Origin: Undaria pinnatifida
Taxonomy: Eukaryota > Sar > Phaeophyceae > Laminariales > Alariaceae
Direction of reading: 5' to 3'
Length of the DNA: 64,000 nucleotides
NCBI GenBank assembly: GCA_012845835.1
Contig: JABAKD010000010.1
Coordinates: forward strand, 9,481,599 to 9,545,598
The translations under genes and the position numbers were made by a program. The number at the start of each line of letters is the position of its first letter. The first letter of the stretch is position 1. Under the pieces are notes generated by a model. That model worked only from the letters and a program-made list of their open reading frames with translations, was not told where the DNA came from and made no database searches. Shown here in pieces: positions 55,301 to 61,490 of the stretch.

Positions 55301-56248
55301 GTGTTTTGTCCGGTTTGCGGCCTTGTGTAGGTCAGGTTCCGCTTTTCGCACCCAGTACGTTTGCCGCTGCATGTTGCGTGGGCCAAATTTCCTTAGGAGT
55401 CGTCCCACGGTACGGGTTGCAGTTCTTAGGGCGAAACCCTTATGACGTTATGACGATATGACCTGTTGCGCTCCTCAATTGTAGAACAAAGTATGTGTTG
55501 CTATGACAATTTTCGAGTATTATAGTTGTTTTTGTTGTTGTTTTGGGAGTATTTAATAGCGCCCAGAACTGTTGATCGGGTTGCGAGAACGAATGCCGCC
55601 GAAGCCTATGCTGCGGGGGAGATGTTGAGCTCCTCGTGAAATGTCTTCGAAGGCGTGTTTCTGGTGATGACGATGATGTTGAGCTAGCTCTTCATGTTGG
55701 GAGTTCAGAAAATTCTCGGAATCTGCTGCTGCACGCCTAGCGTGGGATGGCTCGTACGGCGGGTTCTGCGATGTGTATCTCTGCTGTGACCACAGAGCTT
55801 GCATCGTACACCCGGTACGTATGTAGTACATGTATCTCCTTCAATGGTATCTCCTTAAGACGAAGACTCAGAACGGACCCTGGATGTGCTGGATGTGGAT
55901 GGGCAGAGTTGGCGTTAACCTTCCAATACCGCAAAATGATCCCTCACTAGTTGCAAGCAGTTTGTCGAAAACATTGTGGGCGGGGTTCTTGCTAACCAGC
56001 TAGCTGGAAATGCAGGTGTATTGACGTGAAGAAGACACACCCACCCCCGAGTCCCTCCTATAGCACAGCATCTATTATTAATAATGTAGTATATTTGGTG
56101 TATGACAATTAGTTATAATGCTCGTGCGCTTTGCTGACTTGATGGCCAGGGTGAGGCGGGTGCTTACTCGGAGAAATCGCTGCGCGACCTGCTCGGCAAC
56201 AACGTCGTCGCGGTGGGCCAGGAGTCCTTCGAAGATGCTTTCAAGGCG
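37381..56248 (+). CDS. Prephenate/arogenate dehydratase, first two exons, partial
   Basis: This enzyme makes phenylpyruvate from prephenate, or phenylalanine from arogenate, in phenylalanine synthesis. Exon 1 is 37,381-37,674 and ends in RVAFQ before a GTAGGT donor. Exon 2 is 56,150-56,248, begins after CCAG with [15 protein letters not shown], contains [14 protein letters not shown] and ends before GTGAGA. Joined in phase 0, they give the family's opening signature, VAFQ-GE.GAYSE followed by SFED.F.AV. ATG 37,381 is the first in-frame Met. The leader has a hydrophobic core (a Val run, then [11 protein letters not shown]) and an ISAF motif, then a basic, His-rich stretch. This resembles the bipartite signal/transit peptide with ASAF-type cleavage used for secondary plastids. 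The intron is 18,475 bp and full of transposons. The catalytic part and ACT domain are not in the window, so prephenate versus arogenate cannot be told. The exon pairing is inferred. Confidence 0.72.
38026..38172 (+). repeat. Dispersed repeat family A, copy 3
   Basis: It is near-identical to 54,262-54,412 for 68 bp from GATCGGAGTATCACACACAG through the ATGAGTTTCGACG core to GCTGGAGTGT, then T-rich. It is oriented opposite to the copies at 7 and 8.7 kb. Confidence 0.85.
38391..38775 (+). repeat. GGGCCGGGCC palindromic array 1
   Basis: Six to seven units of about 50-60 bp have the form GATGGGCCGGGCCGGGCCGCGGCCCATC followed by a short A/T-rich TGTGGAAATTT-like spacer, with pure GGGCC pentamer runs at 38,445-38,485. 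A lone half-unit lies at about 38,860. Open frames across it (Pro/Gly/Arg/Ala-rich) are artefacts. Confidence 0.95.
39046..39480 (-). other. Protein-like stretch on minus, unrecognised
   Basis: On the minus strand around 39,246-39,437, one frame reads [20 protein letters not shown] then [20 protein letters not shown], which looks like protein rather than repeat. No splice partners or domain could be assigned. It lies antisense inside the dehydratase intron and could be a decayed gene fragment. Confidence 0.2.
39681..40510. mobile_element. Harbinger-like DNA element with 57 bp terminal inverted repeats
   Basis: The segments 39,680-39,736 and 40,455-40,511 are perfect inverted complements (57 of 57). 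Ends read GGCCGTTTCTTATAGCATTGG inward, flanked by TTA on both sides (39,678-39,680 and 40,511-40,513). A 3 bp TTA/TWA target duplication with GG-starting ends is typical of PIF/Harbinger. Subterminal CGGATTTTG motifs are also shared. The interior (830 bp in all) has a 176-codon frame on + with no transposase motif, so the element is non-autonomous. Identical ends suggest recent activity. Confidence 0.85.
40555..40935 (+). repeat. GGGCCGGGCC palindromic array 2
   Basis: Seven or so units have the same form as the array at 38.4 kb (ATGGGCCGGGCCGGGCCG(C/T)GGCCCATC plus an A-rich spacer). It starts 45 bp after the Harbinger-like element. Confidence 0.95.
41040..41530 (+). repeat. Dispersed repeat family C, long copy 1
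   Basis: It starts with a GTTGTT run and contains AATCAAGTCCGTGGTCACAGG and AGGCTCCAGTCACTCTG, then AGGAATACCCCAGG. It ends in an A/G-rich GAAAAGAAAAG tail and matches 47,765-48,290 for about 500 bp. Shorter copies on minus lie at 47,505-47,590, 53,735-54,075 and 57,955-58,040. No coding frame is conserved between copies. It is likely a non-autonomous retroelement or MITE-like family. Confidence 0.8.
41567..41808. repeat. Long inverted repeat (hairpin), arms of about 73 bp
   Basis: Arm 41,567-41,640 and arm 41,736-41,808 are inverted complements with a few mismatches (CCTGAAATTTTGACACGTGAT and CCAAGCTCACC are shared). They enclose about 95 bp containing GGCCGGCC and a 15-base T run. An RNA through it would form a long stem. 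No target duplication was found. Confidence 0.9.
42255..42385 (+). repeat. Dispersed repeat family B
   Basis: TGTGACCTCAGAGCTCGTCTC, the TATGAGGCAT block, GGACACTGGTTGTGCTGGATG and GAAGAACACAC are present. It sits just upstream of the intact LINE. Confidence 0.75.
42470..47260 (+). mobile_element. Full-length RTE-like LINE retrotransposon
   Basis: The element comprises a 5' leader (from about 42,470, similar to 9,050-9,290), one long ORF (42,636-46,376) and a T-rich 3' region. The end of the ORF (46,225-46,385) and the following pyrimidine-rich region are partly repeated at 46,800-47,100. The sequence then runs into (TTTTA)n and (TTTTTG)n tracts. The exact 3' end and target duplication could not be set. 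It is inserted sense in the intron of the dehydratase gene. Confidence 0.85.
42636..46376 (+). CDS. LINE polyprotein: endonuclease and reverse transcriptase
   Basis: It would nick target DNA and copy its own RNA there. The ORF is 1,246 codons, unbroken. Residues 1-120 are basic (likely nucleic-acid binding). An APE-type endonuclease spans about 123-385, with TYNVRTL, GLQETRR, MDANART, KRIDYIL and a closing SDHN, so all its catalytic positions appear present. Reverse transcriptase spans about 600-910: [39 protein letters not shown] (about 765), [15 protein letters not shown] and catalytic YADD at 888. A carboxy-terminal region follows, with TLLYGC and LFFAGAL, then a Gly/Arg-rich tail. One ORF with no RNase H and these RT motifs point to the RTE group. 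The 42,636 ATG is the first Met of the open frame. The intact frame suggests recent insertion. Confidence 0.95.
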   Translation: MVVMGFLFNPDAEEFIPGAGRVHHHSRERSVGSLGSGEAGHRVGTHARQEGWECRRWLGRLHPASGNQGANRATKRRATIITLIERKKKQQKQKRRRGRASRRLAEKAARETRKRRKAALVAVATYNVRTLAVKGKNGYGHDERVLAKGQQLGCDFIGLQETRRPGNTRFSAAGYQVFCSGQEKTAARQGLYGVGLAVKDSICRKSRFTQQFIDERLMSMRFELDGRCDAVNFVVAYAPTDCTKDTKLKGIFWQKLEDLVEQIPTKECLFVLMDANARTGQRMEGCGDDESRVLGAYERDARSDNGKRLLSFATNCKLALTNTFFSTRKGGISHTYNGTSPNDRKRIDYILTRQAHRPRVHDVKVIPQPPPPAKADSDHNIVYIKVRLSGHFSSNRKMLKPPKRREFDRQLFLSDGKRRQRVIARVVSTLNQPIQPRNTSGMVEFFTTTIIDAVEKEVPPPPRRHRRHGWCEPAETSAAFRVAWTAREDARQFLRANPRDSVAWKKLRSACANLQEVVAAGVQAYFEEYLAETERLLASNDQRGFYKHLKSTVGLQGTKARSEQFIMDEDGTLLRDQARIRERWAGHYHKLLNTKSLKLDPTIIDLLPPRPLKLSLGDEPSMDEMMDAIKGMSNWKAVGPDGLPVELLKLDHPAFVQCFHNILVNVWVTGEVPQQWKDAIIKTLHKKKDRTDCNNYRGISLVAHAGKILLKIVASRLSNYCEAEEILPEEQCGFRPARSTVDMLFVVRRLQELGRQRKIPLYMCFIDLQKAYDSVDRELLWEVLTRLGVPTKMLTVIRNFHEGMRARVRADDGEHSDWFNVTQGLRQGCVLSPLLFNVFFAAAIHVVLVRFSKDESIVRDLVHLEEGSAVGKEEPLACVQRAVWGMLYADDAGIVSKSAEGLAKMMTVIVTVFEAAGLTVSEKKTETMLLRTPDQTSLAPPLAIEASGQRYKQTTQFLYLGGIIHESADLSLEIERRIRLMRACLKRFGPELYDRTTAPLSLKVRMLKAEVIETLLYGCVTWTLNADHFAKLRSAHHEVLLRVIGFQRRLRTDHTTLSYAKALRMTRCESIETTIRKRRLFFAGALVRQHKGRLPRRLMFGTIAGGENPKPGGQLKTWPRAIAEDLRVFKANEGSTEHSPLVFGVGTALWPTAAKKVGKWYRGVLEAAERFMGRWHEDEAKLSRQRRASAVGGVEGNGGRGGSRRGRRNTAQGYGGRGGDRRSRRETAVDESRKETADRVARYQAD
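47375..47500 (+). repeat. Dispersed repeat family B
   Basis: TGTGACCACAGAGCT, CGGACACTGGGTGTGCTGGATG and GTGAAGAACACACAC are present. It lies just downstream of the LINE 3' region, in the same orientation as the upstream copy at 42,255. Confidence 0.7.
47505..48290. repeat. Family C pair in inverted orientation
   Basis: A short minus copy (47,505-47,590) and a long plus copy (47,765-48,290) face each other. Their shared CCTGTGACCACGGACTT / AAGTCCGTGGTCACAGG segments form an inverted repeat with a 180 bp spacer. The long copy ends in an A/G-rich stretch to 48,280. Confidence 0.75.
48400..49950 (-). pseudogene. 5'-truncated LINE, sister subfamily, on minus
   Basis: Minus-strand frames give reverse transcriptase from [18 protein letters not shown] (about 49,920) through [17 protein letters not shown] to [14 protein letters not shown] (about 49,430). 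The carboxy-terminal region follows ([22 protein letters not shown]; 49,150-48,740), then [20 protein letters not shown] to about 48,400. At least two frame breaks separate these pieces, and everything upstream of the middle of the RT is missing. An insertion relative to the 42.6 kb LINE (a Lys/Glu-rich QKEKGEKKG stretch before YADD) is shared with 53.6 kb and defines the subfamily. Confidence 0.9.
49951..50600. other. No recognised feature
   Basis: Neither reading of this stretch gives a domain or a clear repeat match within the window. Confidence 0.4.
50600..51065 (+). pseudogene. LINE endonuclease fragment
   Basis: LMDANART (about 50,616), then after a frameshift [20 protein letters not shown], and at about 50,940 [19 protein letters not shown] follow the endonuclease order of the intact LINE. 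It is probably the 5' part of the element whose RT lies at 52,520-53,718, separated by later insertions. Confidence 0.8.
51250..51520 (+). repeat. GGGACGGGA / TCGGGAA short-unit array
   Basis: Repeats of GGGACGGG(A), then GTCGGGAA(A/C)(T/A) units occur every 10-20 bases. It lies between the two parts of the broken LINE. Confidence 0.8.
52107..52327 (+). repeat. SINE-like subfamily D with poly(A) tail
   Basis: Landmarks in order: CAAATTGACTTGCG, GCGCGAGAGCGTGAGTTAGCA, TTCGATGAAAAATCGACGAGC, GAACCCTATGCGCGAT, ACACCTGTGACCACGGCTTG, then GTGTG and about 26 A. It matches 56,622-56,826 almost throughout, and the split copy at 58,135-58,740. The 3' poly(A) shows LINE-type retroposition. It lies in the gap of the broken LINE. 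Confidence 0.88.
52520..53718 (+). pseudogene. LINE reverse transcriptase fragment, sister subfamily
   Basis: The linker ([15 protein letters not shown]) begins at 52,600. [13 protein letters not shown] (52,940), [20 protein letters not shown] (53,100), [19 protein letters not shown] and [14 protein letters not shown] follow in three frames. The homology ends at a Trp-Gly a few codons before the catalytic YADD, where a family C copy begins (about 53,735). Confidence 0.88.
53735..54075 (-). repeat. Family C copy interrupted by a SINE
   Basis: The two halves (53,735-53,803 and 54,005-54,075) are continuous in the copy at 47,505-47,590 (CACTCCAGAGTGACTGGAGCC). They are split here by 53,804-54,004, with AGAG on both sides. 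Confidence 0.75.
53804..54004 (+). repeat. SINE-like subfamily G, nested copy
   Basis: It begins TTCGACGCAAGTCGACGAGG and ends in an A-rich tail (AAGAAAAATAG followed by about 14 A). It is homologous to 1,440-1,632 on minus, and is flanked by AGAG, a probable short target duplication, within a family C copy. Confidence 0.8.
54262..54412 (+). repeat. Dispersed repeat family A, copy 4
   Basis: See 38,026-38,172; 68 bp are identical between the two. In this copy the T-rich end is GTTTTTTTGTTTTC. Confidence 0.85.
54600..55260 (+). repeat. Array of CACCCGGGTG / CACCCCCTGTGGTGT palindromes
   Basis: Repeated short palindromes (ACCACCCGGGTGA, ACACCCCCTGTGGTGTCATG twice, TACCACCCCGGTGATA, ACACCGGGTGATAA, TCACCCGGGGTG) occur every 20-70 bases, with A/T-rich spacers such as CATAAAAACTACAAT. 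No coding frame is supported. Confidence 0.8.
55770..56045 (+). repeat. Dispersed repeat family B, expanded copy
   Basis: GTATCTCTGCTGTGACCACAGAGCTTG, CGGACCCTGGATGTGCTGGATGTGG and, after about 110 extra bases, GACGTGAAGAAGACACAC. It ends about 105 bp before exon 2 of the dehydratase. Confidence 0.7.
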
Positions 56249-56621
56249 GTGAGAAAAAAGGCGTTACTTTCGCTTGCTTTGGGGCTGGTTGGGGTTGGGC
56301 AAGCTCTACATATAGGATTATGTATCGGTATCGCTGGCGCTCGTTGCGCCACACAAGGCGTGCTGACCGTACACAAGCTATCATCGTATATCATCGTACG
56401 TGGTATGGTCCAAGCAGCGTGTAGCCCTTTTAAGGGACCCCACGGTAAGGAAAAACGATACCTCTGGTATCTATTAATACCAGTATATTATAGTGGTGGT
56501 GGAAAAATATTTTGTTGGACCTCTGTAAGGCTAGCCGGTTGCCCGGGTGGCGTGTCAGGTTATCCTCGAGCCTGGTGTGGTTCGGTTTCGTGAGTTCGAG
56601 TCCCCCCGAGTGCATACTCGT

Positions 56622-56826
56622 ATAAATTCGTGGGGACCTTTTCTTGTGCACAAATTGACTTGCGTAAAGCGCGAGAGCGTGAGTTAGCAACGCTCGATGA
56701 AAAATCGACGAGCAGTGGGATTGCTGAACCCTATGCGCGATGAAAATTAAAGGCAAGAATCGGGGGGGAGAAGGGACGACACCTGTGACCACGGCTTGTT
56801 CAGAAGCTGGAAAGTGAAAGTGTGAA
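56622..56826 (+). repeat. SINE-like subfamily D, copy 2
   Basis: It agrees with 52,107-52,327 from AAATTGACTTGCG to GAAAGTG.AAGTGTGAA, without the long poly(A). Confidence 0.85.
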
Positions 56827-57954
56827 GGCACGTTTCCCTTAGGTCCCTTACAGTGGACGACGGGATATTGGTCGCTTATAGTAGGCGAAAGGCGCAATAA
56901 GGGACGCCACGTTATTTCAACGTGGGCCAAAGGCCTCCTGTATCCCGCTTGAGGAAAGCCCATCGTGTCATACCATACATGTACGGCCAAAAGAACCAAC
57001 CCAGGACCTACCGTCTTGTCGTCCTCTTCATTCCGCATGCTGTCGTATCGGCTTTTTTGTAAGGCTTCTGGTCGCTCACTTTAACCTTTAGAACCGTACC
57101 CACGTGTTTGTGGGGACATATTTCTTGAAATTTGAGTGGGTTCACCTGTGCAGTGATCACGCGGGTCGGAGCAGGGGAAGTTTTGTAAGCCGAAACTACG
57201 TAACTTTTACGTAGGAAAGTGGTGTTTGTGGAGGCGTGGAAGAAGGGGTTCTGATTTAACAGACGGATTTTTGTCGATGGTCTCGAGACGAAAGGATGGG
57301 ATAGCCCAGACAGCAGCGACAGAAGAGCTGTCGCGCTTGCCAGAGGCTCAGCCGCCTGGGGCACAGGGGAGCGAGAGCGCGTAGCACCGTAGGATTGAAA
57401 GGAGTCGAACAGCGTGTCCATTATAATTGATAGACTTTCAGCATGGGGGACGCCAACTCGGCAGAGACACGAGCACACATTGTTATTGTGTTGTTTCAAC
57501 CATTTCACCCTGGTGACGTCGTTAGGGGTAACGAGGGGCCAGTCATCACTCATCGGTAGATTTCCTATGGGTTAAGGTTGGGGTTAGTTCCATTCATTGT
57601 GAAAAACACGATAATGTAGGACACTAGGACACCCCAACTCGGGCGGGCCAGAAATGTTCGATTTTTGGTGAGTCCCTCCGATTTTAAGTTGGTGCAAAGT
57701 GCTCGAGCCACGGGTTTCATGGAGAAAATGGTTTTTATAGAAGTCCCGCCGCGTGTGTTGTATTGTGTGGGAATAGGAAATAGATGCGCAGGTTTTGAGA
57801 CGTAGAGTTTAGGTAATGTTAGAAGCAAGGTCCCGTGACATCTACCTTATGGGTATACGCTGTATGTTCCAGAACCAGAATCTACCTTACTTAGTGGTCG
57901 GTATACGCTGCGTGTTCCAGACCAAGATTAAACTCTAATACGCTGTACGAGTAC
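56827..57954. other. No recognised feature
   Basis: Open frames on minus (57,008-57,553; 57,565-57,828) show no domain. A search by eye for the next dehydratase exon (a PIENS-like motif) on + found none. Confidence 0.4.
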
Positions 57955-58134
57955 TGCAGAGGGTATTCTTCTACTCCAGAGTGACTGGAGGCTGTCCTGT
58001 GACCACGGACTTGATTATGCGAGTTATTGTGAGAACAACCAGCCGCCAAATTAAAAGAAAAGTCAAATGTCGCCATCATATGGTCCATGACGATTTTCAA
58101 CCGTCATGGCCCATAAAGGCCGGCGTCCCCGGTC

Positions 58135-58740
58135 GAAAGCGCGAGAGCTTGAGTTGGCGAAATTCGATGCGAACCGACGAGCATAAAAAGCTAAATAGTG
58201 GGAACGCTGAGCCCTATGCTTTTTTATTTTTTTATTTTTTTTATTTTATCCTCCGGCGGATGGGGAAAAATAAAGCTTTAGCTCACCACACTTCCACGTA
58301 TTTTCATACCCGTCGTGTGTCGATTTAACTCAGCTGCTTCCGCAGCCCAACGCTAGCTGGCGCACCCTTCGGGTCCCATTGTAGGTATAGCGTAAGCTGT
58401 CCCTATCAGTGGTCTTCGTTACAACCCCGGCAGCGCAAGCTGCCGTTGTATACGGATGCGTGTGTATGTCGACCCGGCCTGTCCCCTGAGGGTCAGTTTC
58501 GGTGGAGATAGCCACCCGGAATGTCATCTTTCCGGGTAGTGTGGGACTTGCGCAAGCTCACCCACTAACAAAACCCCTGGCCATGGGAGATGGCCTTCCG
58601 CCGGACTTGGTCCAGTTACGGTCCACCCTACCCATTCGGGCGTTGGTCCTATGCGCGATAAAAATGAAGGCAAATACCGGGGTGGAGAAGGGAAGACACC
58701 TGTGACCACGGTTTGTGCAGAAGGTCGCTGAGTGTAAAAT
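58135..58740 (+). repeat. SINE-like subfamily D, copy 3, split by an insert
   Basis: The 5' half (58,135-58,220, AAAGCGCGAGAGC to CCCTATGC) and 3' half (58,648-58,740, CCTATGCGCGATAAAA to GTGTAAAATG) together make one subfamily D copy. They are separated by 427 bp. Confidence 0.85.
58221..58647 (-). mobile_element. Retroposed insert with 7 bp target duplication
   Basis: It is flanked by CCTATGC at 58,214-58,220 and 58,648-58,654. On the minus strand its 3' end is A-rich (ATAAAATAAAAAAAATAAAA). A 65-codon frame on minus (58,330-58,527) has no known domain. It may be a 5'-truncated LINE end or another SINE. Confidence 0.85.
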
Positions 58741-58799
58741 GTAAACCCTCTTACGAGCTGAGCTGGAATGTGTGTTGTTCACGTTAGACTGTTTCTTCC

Positions 58800-59215
58800 A
58801 ACGATCAACATCCAGCACAACCAGTGTCCGCGCCTATGCCTCTTGGCGAGACGAGCTCTGAAAGTCTGTGGTCACGAAATACGAGACAGAGGTGCAAATA
58901 CAGCAAGGTGAGTTGGCGATGCAATGCACCGCAATGAATACACGTGGCAAAAACCAAAGATGAAAGCGAGAACACCAGACTAACCATTCGCGACGAAGAA
59001 GGGGAAGTAAAAGGAAAAAAGAAAACGATGATATTGTAGGAAAGAAAGAAGGAAAAGGCGAAGGAAAAAACACATCGAAACAAGCAGGAAAAAAAAGATC
59101 GGCCCGAGAAAAAGGAAAAACAAAAAAACAAAAAAGCACAACAGCCAGCCACCTGACAACTAGCAACAAAGCAGTTGAAGCCATCCAACCAACCTGATCG
59201 GGGGCAGCAACCATA
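58800..59215 (-). repeat. Dispersed repeat family B, long copy on minus
   Basis: The GTGGTCACGAAATACGAGACAGAGGTGCAAATACAGCA core is preceded and followed by blocks also seen at 13,690-13,930, with a long A/G-rich tract between (58,980-59,130). Confidence 0.6.
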
Positions 59216-59818
59216 GTGGGTCTCGATCACTCTACCTCCGTAGGAGTAGGAGAAGTGCCGCATCGTCTATATCACCTGGGGCACCGGTGCACTGTTTTTG
59301 ACGACGGTGGTGCCAATACCGTCATCATCACGCCCTGTACCCGAACGGCGATTCTCGAGCTGTTCTGCCTGCCAACGACCGACGATTTCAGAGTAGGAGT
59401 CCTCTCACACACCACACCACCACATGCACATATACATGGCGGTGCTGGGCTTGGCTGAACCTGGTTGCACCTTGACGCGCGATAGTTGCCTTAGGAAGCA
59501 CAAAACCACCATCTTCTTCCCGAAACCAAGCTTAAGGCCCGCTCTAAATCTTTCTGCAAAACTTTGATACCTGACAGTAAAAGCGGGGATGTGGAGACAA
59601 TATACCCAAAAATAAAAAAAACGCACCGGTATATCTGGTATCGCACAAACCGAAAATGAAACATCCATGCATAGAGTAAAAGCGAAACCCAACATAGCAA
59701 TTCTGAACAACCACTATAGGAGTGATATGTATTCAAAGGATAAGACACCTCGTAAAACCCACGGTTCTTTACGGTGCGGGTTTTCACCGTTGGATTTTTG
59801 CCCTCTTCAAAAACGACC
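59216..59818. other. No recognised gene
   Basis: A protein-like frame on + at about 59,240-59,400 (RLYHLGHRCTVFDDGGANT then VIITPCTRTAILELFCLP), with a possible GTAGGA donor, was noted. No domain or partner exon was found. Confidence 0.25.
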
Positions 59819-60000
59819 TGCACCGCACCGTAAGATTCCTGATTTCTGAAAACCGCACCGAACCGCACCGTAGGATACCTGAAAACACCGAACCGCACCG
59901 TAGGGTTCACGACATCTGAAACCGCACCGAAGCGCACCGTAGAATATATCACGGCACCGAACCGCGCAATACCATCGAAGCGGCACCGCACCGTGTGCAT
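59819..60000 (+). repeat. ACCGCACCGTA(G/A)(G/A)-type repeat
   Basis: About five units of 30-40 bp are built on ACCGAACCGCACCGTAGG and a CTGAAAAC-like spacer. Isolated ACGGTGCGGT motifs continue to about 60,090. Confidence 0.85.
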
Positions 60001-60019
60001 CGAGCCAAAAACCGTTAGG

Positions 60020-61318
60020 CCGGTTAATTAACGGTGCGGTTAACTAGAAACCGTAGAAAACCCGTGGTTCTATTGGCCGCGGAACGGTGCTATAGGGTCA
60101 CGGTTTCGCACGGTTCACGACGTTTTCTGCACGGGTTCGTGTCAAAAGTCAAAAGTGTTCCTGCAAAATTGTCCCCGCTAGCTTTGGTTGATCTAACGGT
60201 ATTTCATATTTTATGATTTTGTTATTATTGATACATACCTGGTATAACTATATGGAATTTCATATTTATTACTCGTACTATGGAACCTGGTCTCTCACGG
60301 GGTCCCGGAGTCGAAGTGGTGAGGGTGGTCCCGGAGGTCTGGTACTCGTCGCGGATGGTCGGTAGTCGGAGCGGAGAGGTCGTCGCAGAGCTGAAGTCGA
60401 AGCGGAGAGGGCGTCGCGGTGCTGAGGTCCCTTGACGATCGTTCTCAACAGCGAACGCGACTGATAACCTTTCTTTCTTATATGTAGCAAGGAGATGCTA
60501 AGCCAGAGCTAGAGTGACGGTGGGCATATGCCCTTCGTCATGCGGCGGGATCATCTTTCGGTGGCTGACCTTCCGGGGACGGGTCAACGCCGTCTATGAC
60601 GGGTGACGCCGTTCGCGACCCGGGATCGTGTATTGCCTGACCGGTGACGTGTCCTCTCGCGCATGCGTGTACGCGATCTACGATCGGTATCTACGACCCT
60701 GTCTTCCACATCACCCCCCTCTGTATTCGCTGCAAGCCCATCTTAGCTAAGGATGGTTTTGTAGCGGTCATCGGGAGGATGACAATTTTAGGAAACGGGG
60801 TGTCGATTTATCGGATCGAGACACAGCAGCTGTTATATGCGTGCATCCACTCCTTATAACTGACGTGTTTAGCAAACACGGGTGTGAAACACCGGGCCAG
60901 CGAAGATGTTTACATTTTCGAGCTTGCATGCTGACAGCGTGTACTGGAGTTGTATGGGGTTTCCAAATATTATCTCAACGCACGTATTCCGTGTGGCCAC
61001 ACGTACTGGTGCGCCCCTCGTGGTTGCTGTTCTGGGAACCACGGGCAGCGAAGTTGTTTAGTGATTTCTCTTTTGTGGGCGGGTCCGCCTAGATATTTTC
61101 ACTCGGAGTCAGCTCAGTTGATCTAGGTGCATCAACGTGTGACTTCGTTTTAGGCGGGGTGGAGTCGCGTGAAGCTCCTTTCCCCTGTGTGTTTAGTGTT
61201 CGAACAATTTTGTTTGTGGCTAGACGGTGGTATTGCTGTTTTGTCCCGTTTGGAACGGAGTGCCGGGCACGGGCGTGAATTGTCACGCTTCTTACAGCCT
61301 CTCTCCGTTGGGTACAAC
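60020..61318. other. Possible LTR region of the Ty3 element, not delimited
   Basis: This lies downstream (on minus) of the pol stop. An LTR would be expected here. A candidate boundary is TGTTGTACCC on minus, ending at 61,319 after a purine-rich AAGAAAA stretch. A matching inner or outer end and a second LTR are not visible, since the other LTR lies outside the window. A GTCGGAGCGGAGAGG-like short duplication lies at 60,365-60,415. Confidence 0.3.
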
Positions 61319-61490
61319 AATTTTCTTAACGTCTCCTTGCCCCCGGCTATTCCCACCGGAATGCCGGGTAGAGTGCCTGCAGATCATGGTCGACACGAGT
61401 GTGTACTGCCATGCCTGCTGGTGCTACTCTCATCACCGTTGTTGACTCTTGTGCTTACAGCTGAGTCAACTGTGTTAGCCAGCTTGTTCG

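Noticed and set aside
56527-56612. tRNA-like segment with TTCGAGTCC before a SINE D copy
   Set aside because: Only three of five T-stem pairs form and no acceptor stem could be drawn; perhaps a decayed tRNA-derived SINE head, but not supportable as a tRNA.
58805-59263. 152-codon Phe/Ser-rich frame on minus
   Set aside because: Translation of the A/G-rich tract and family B repeat.
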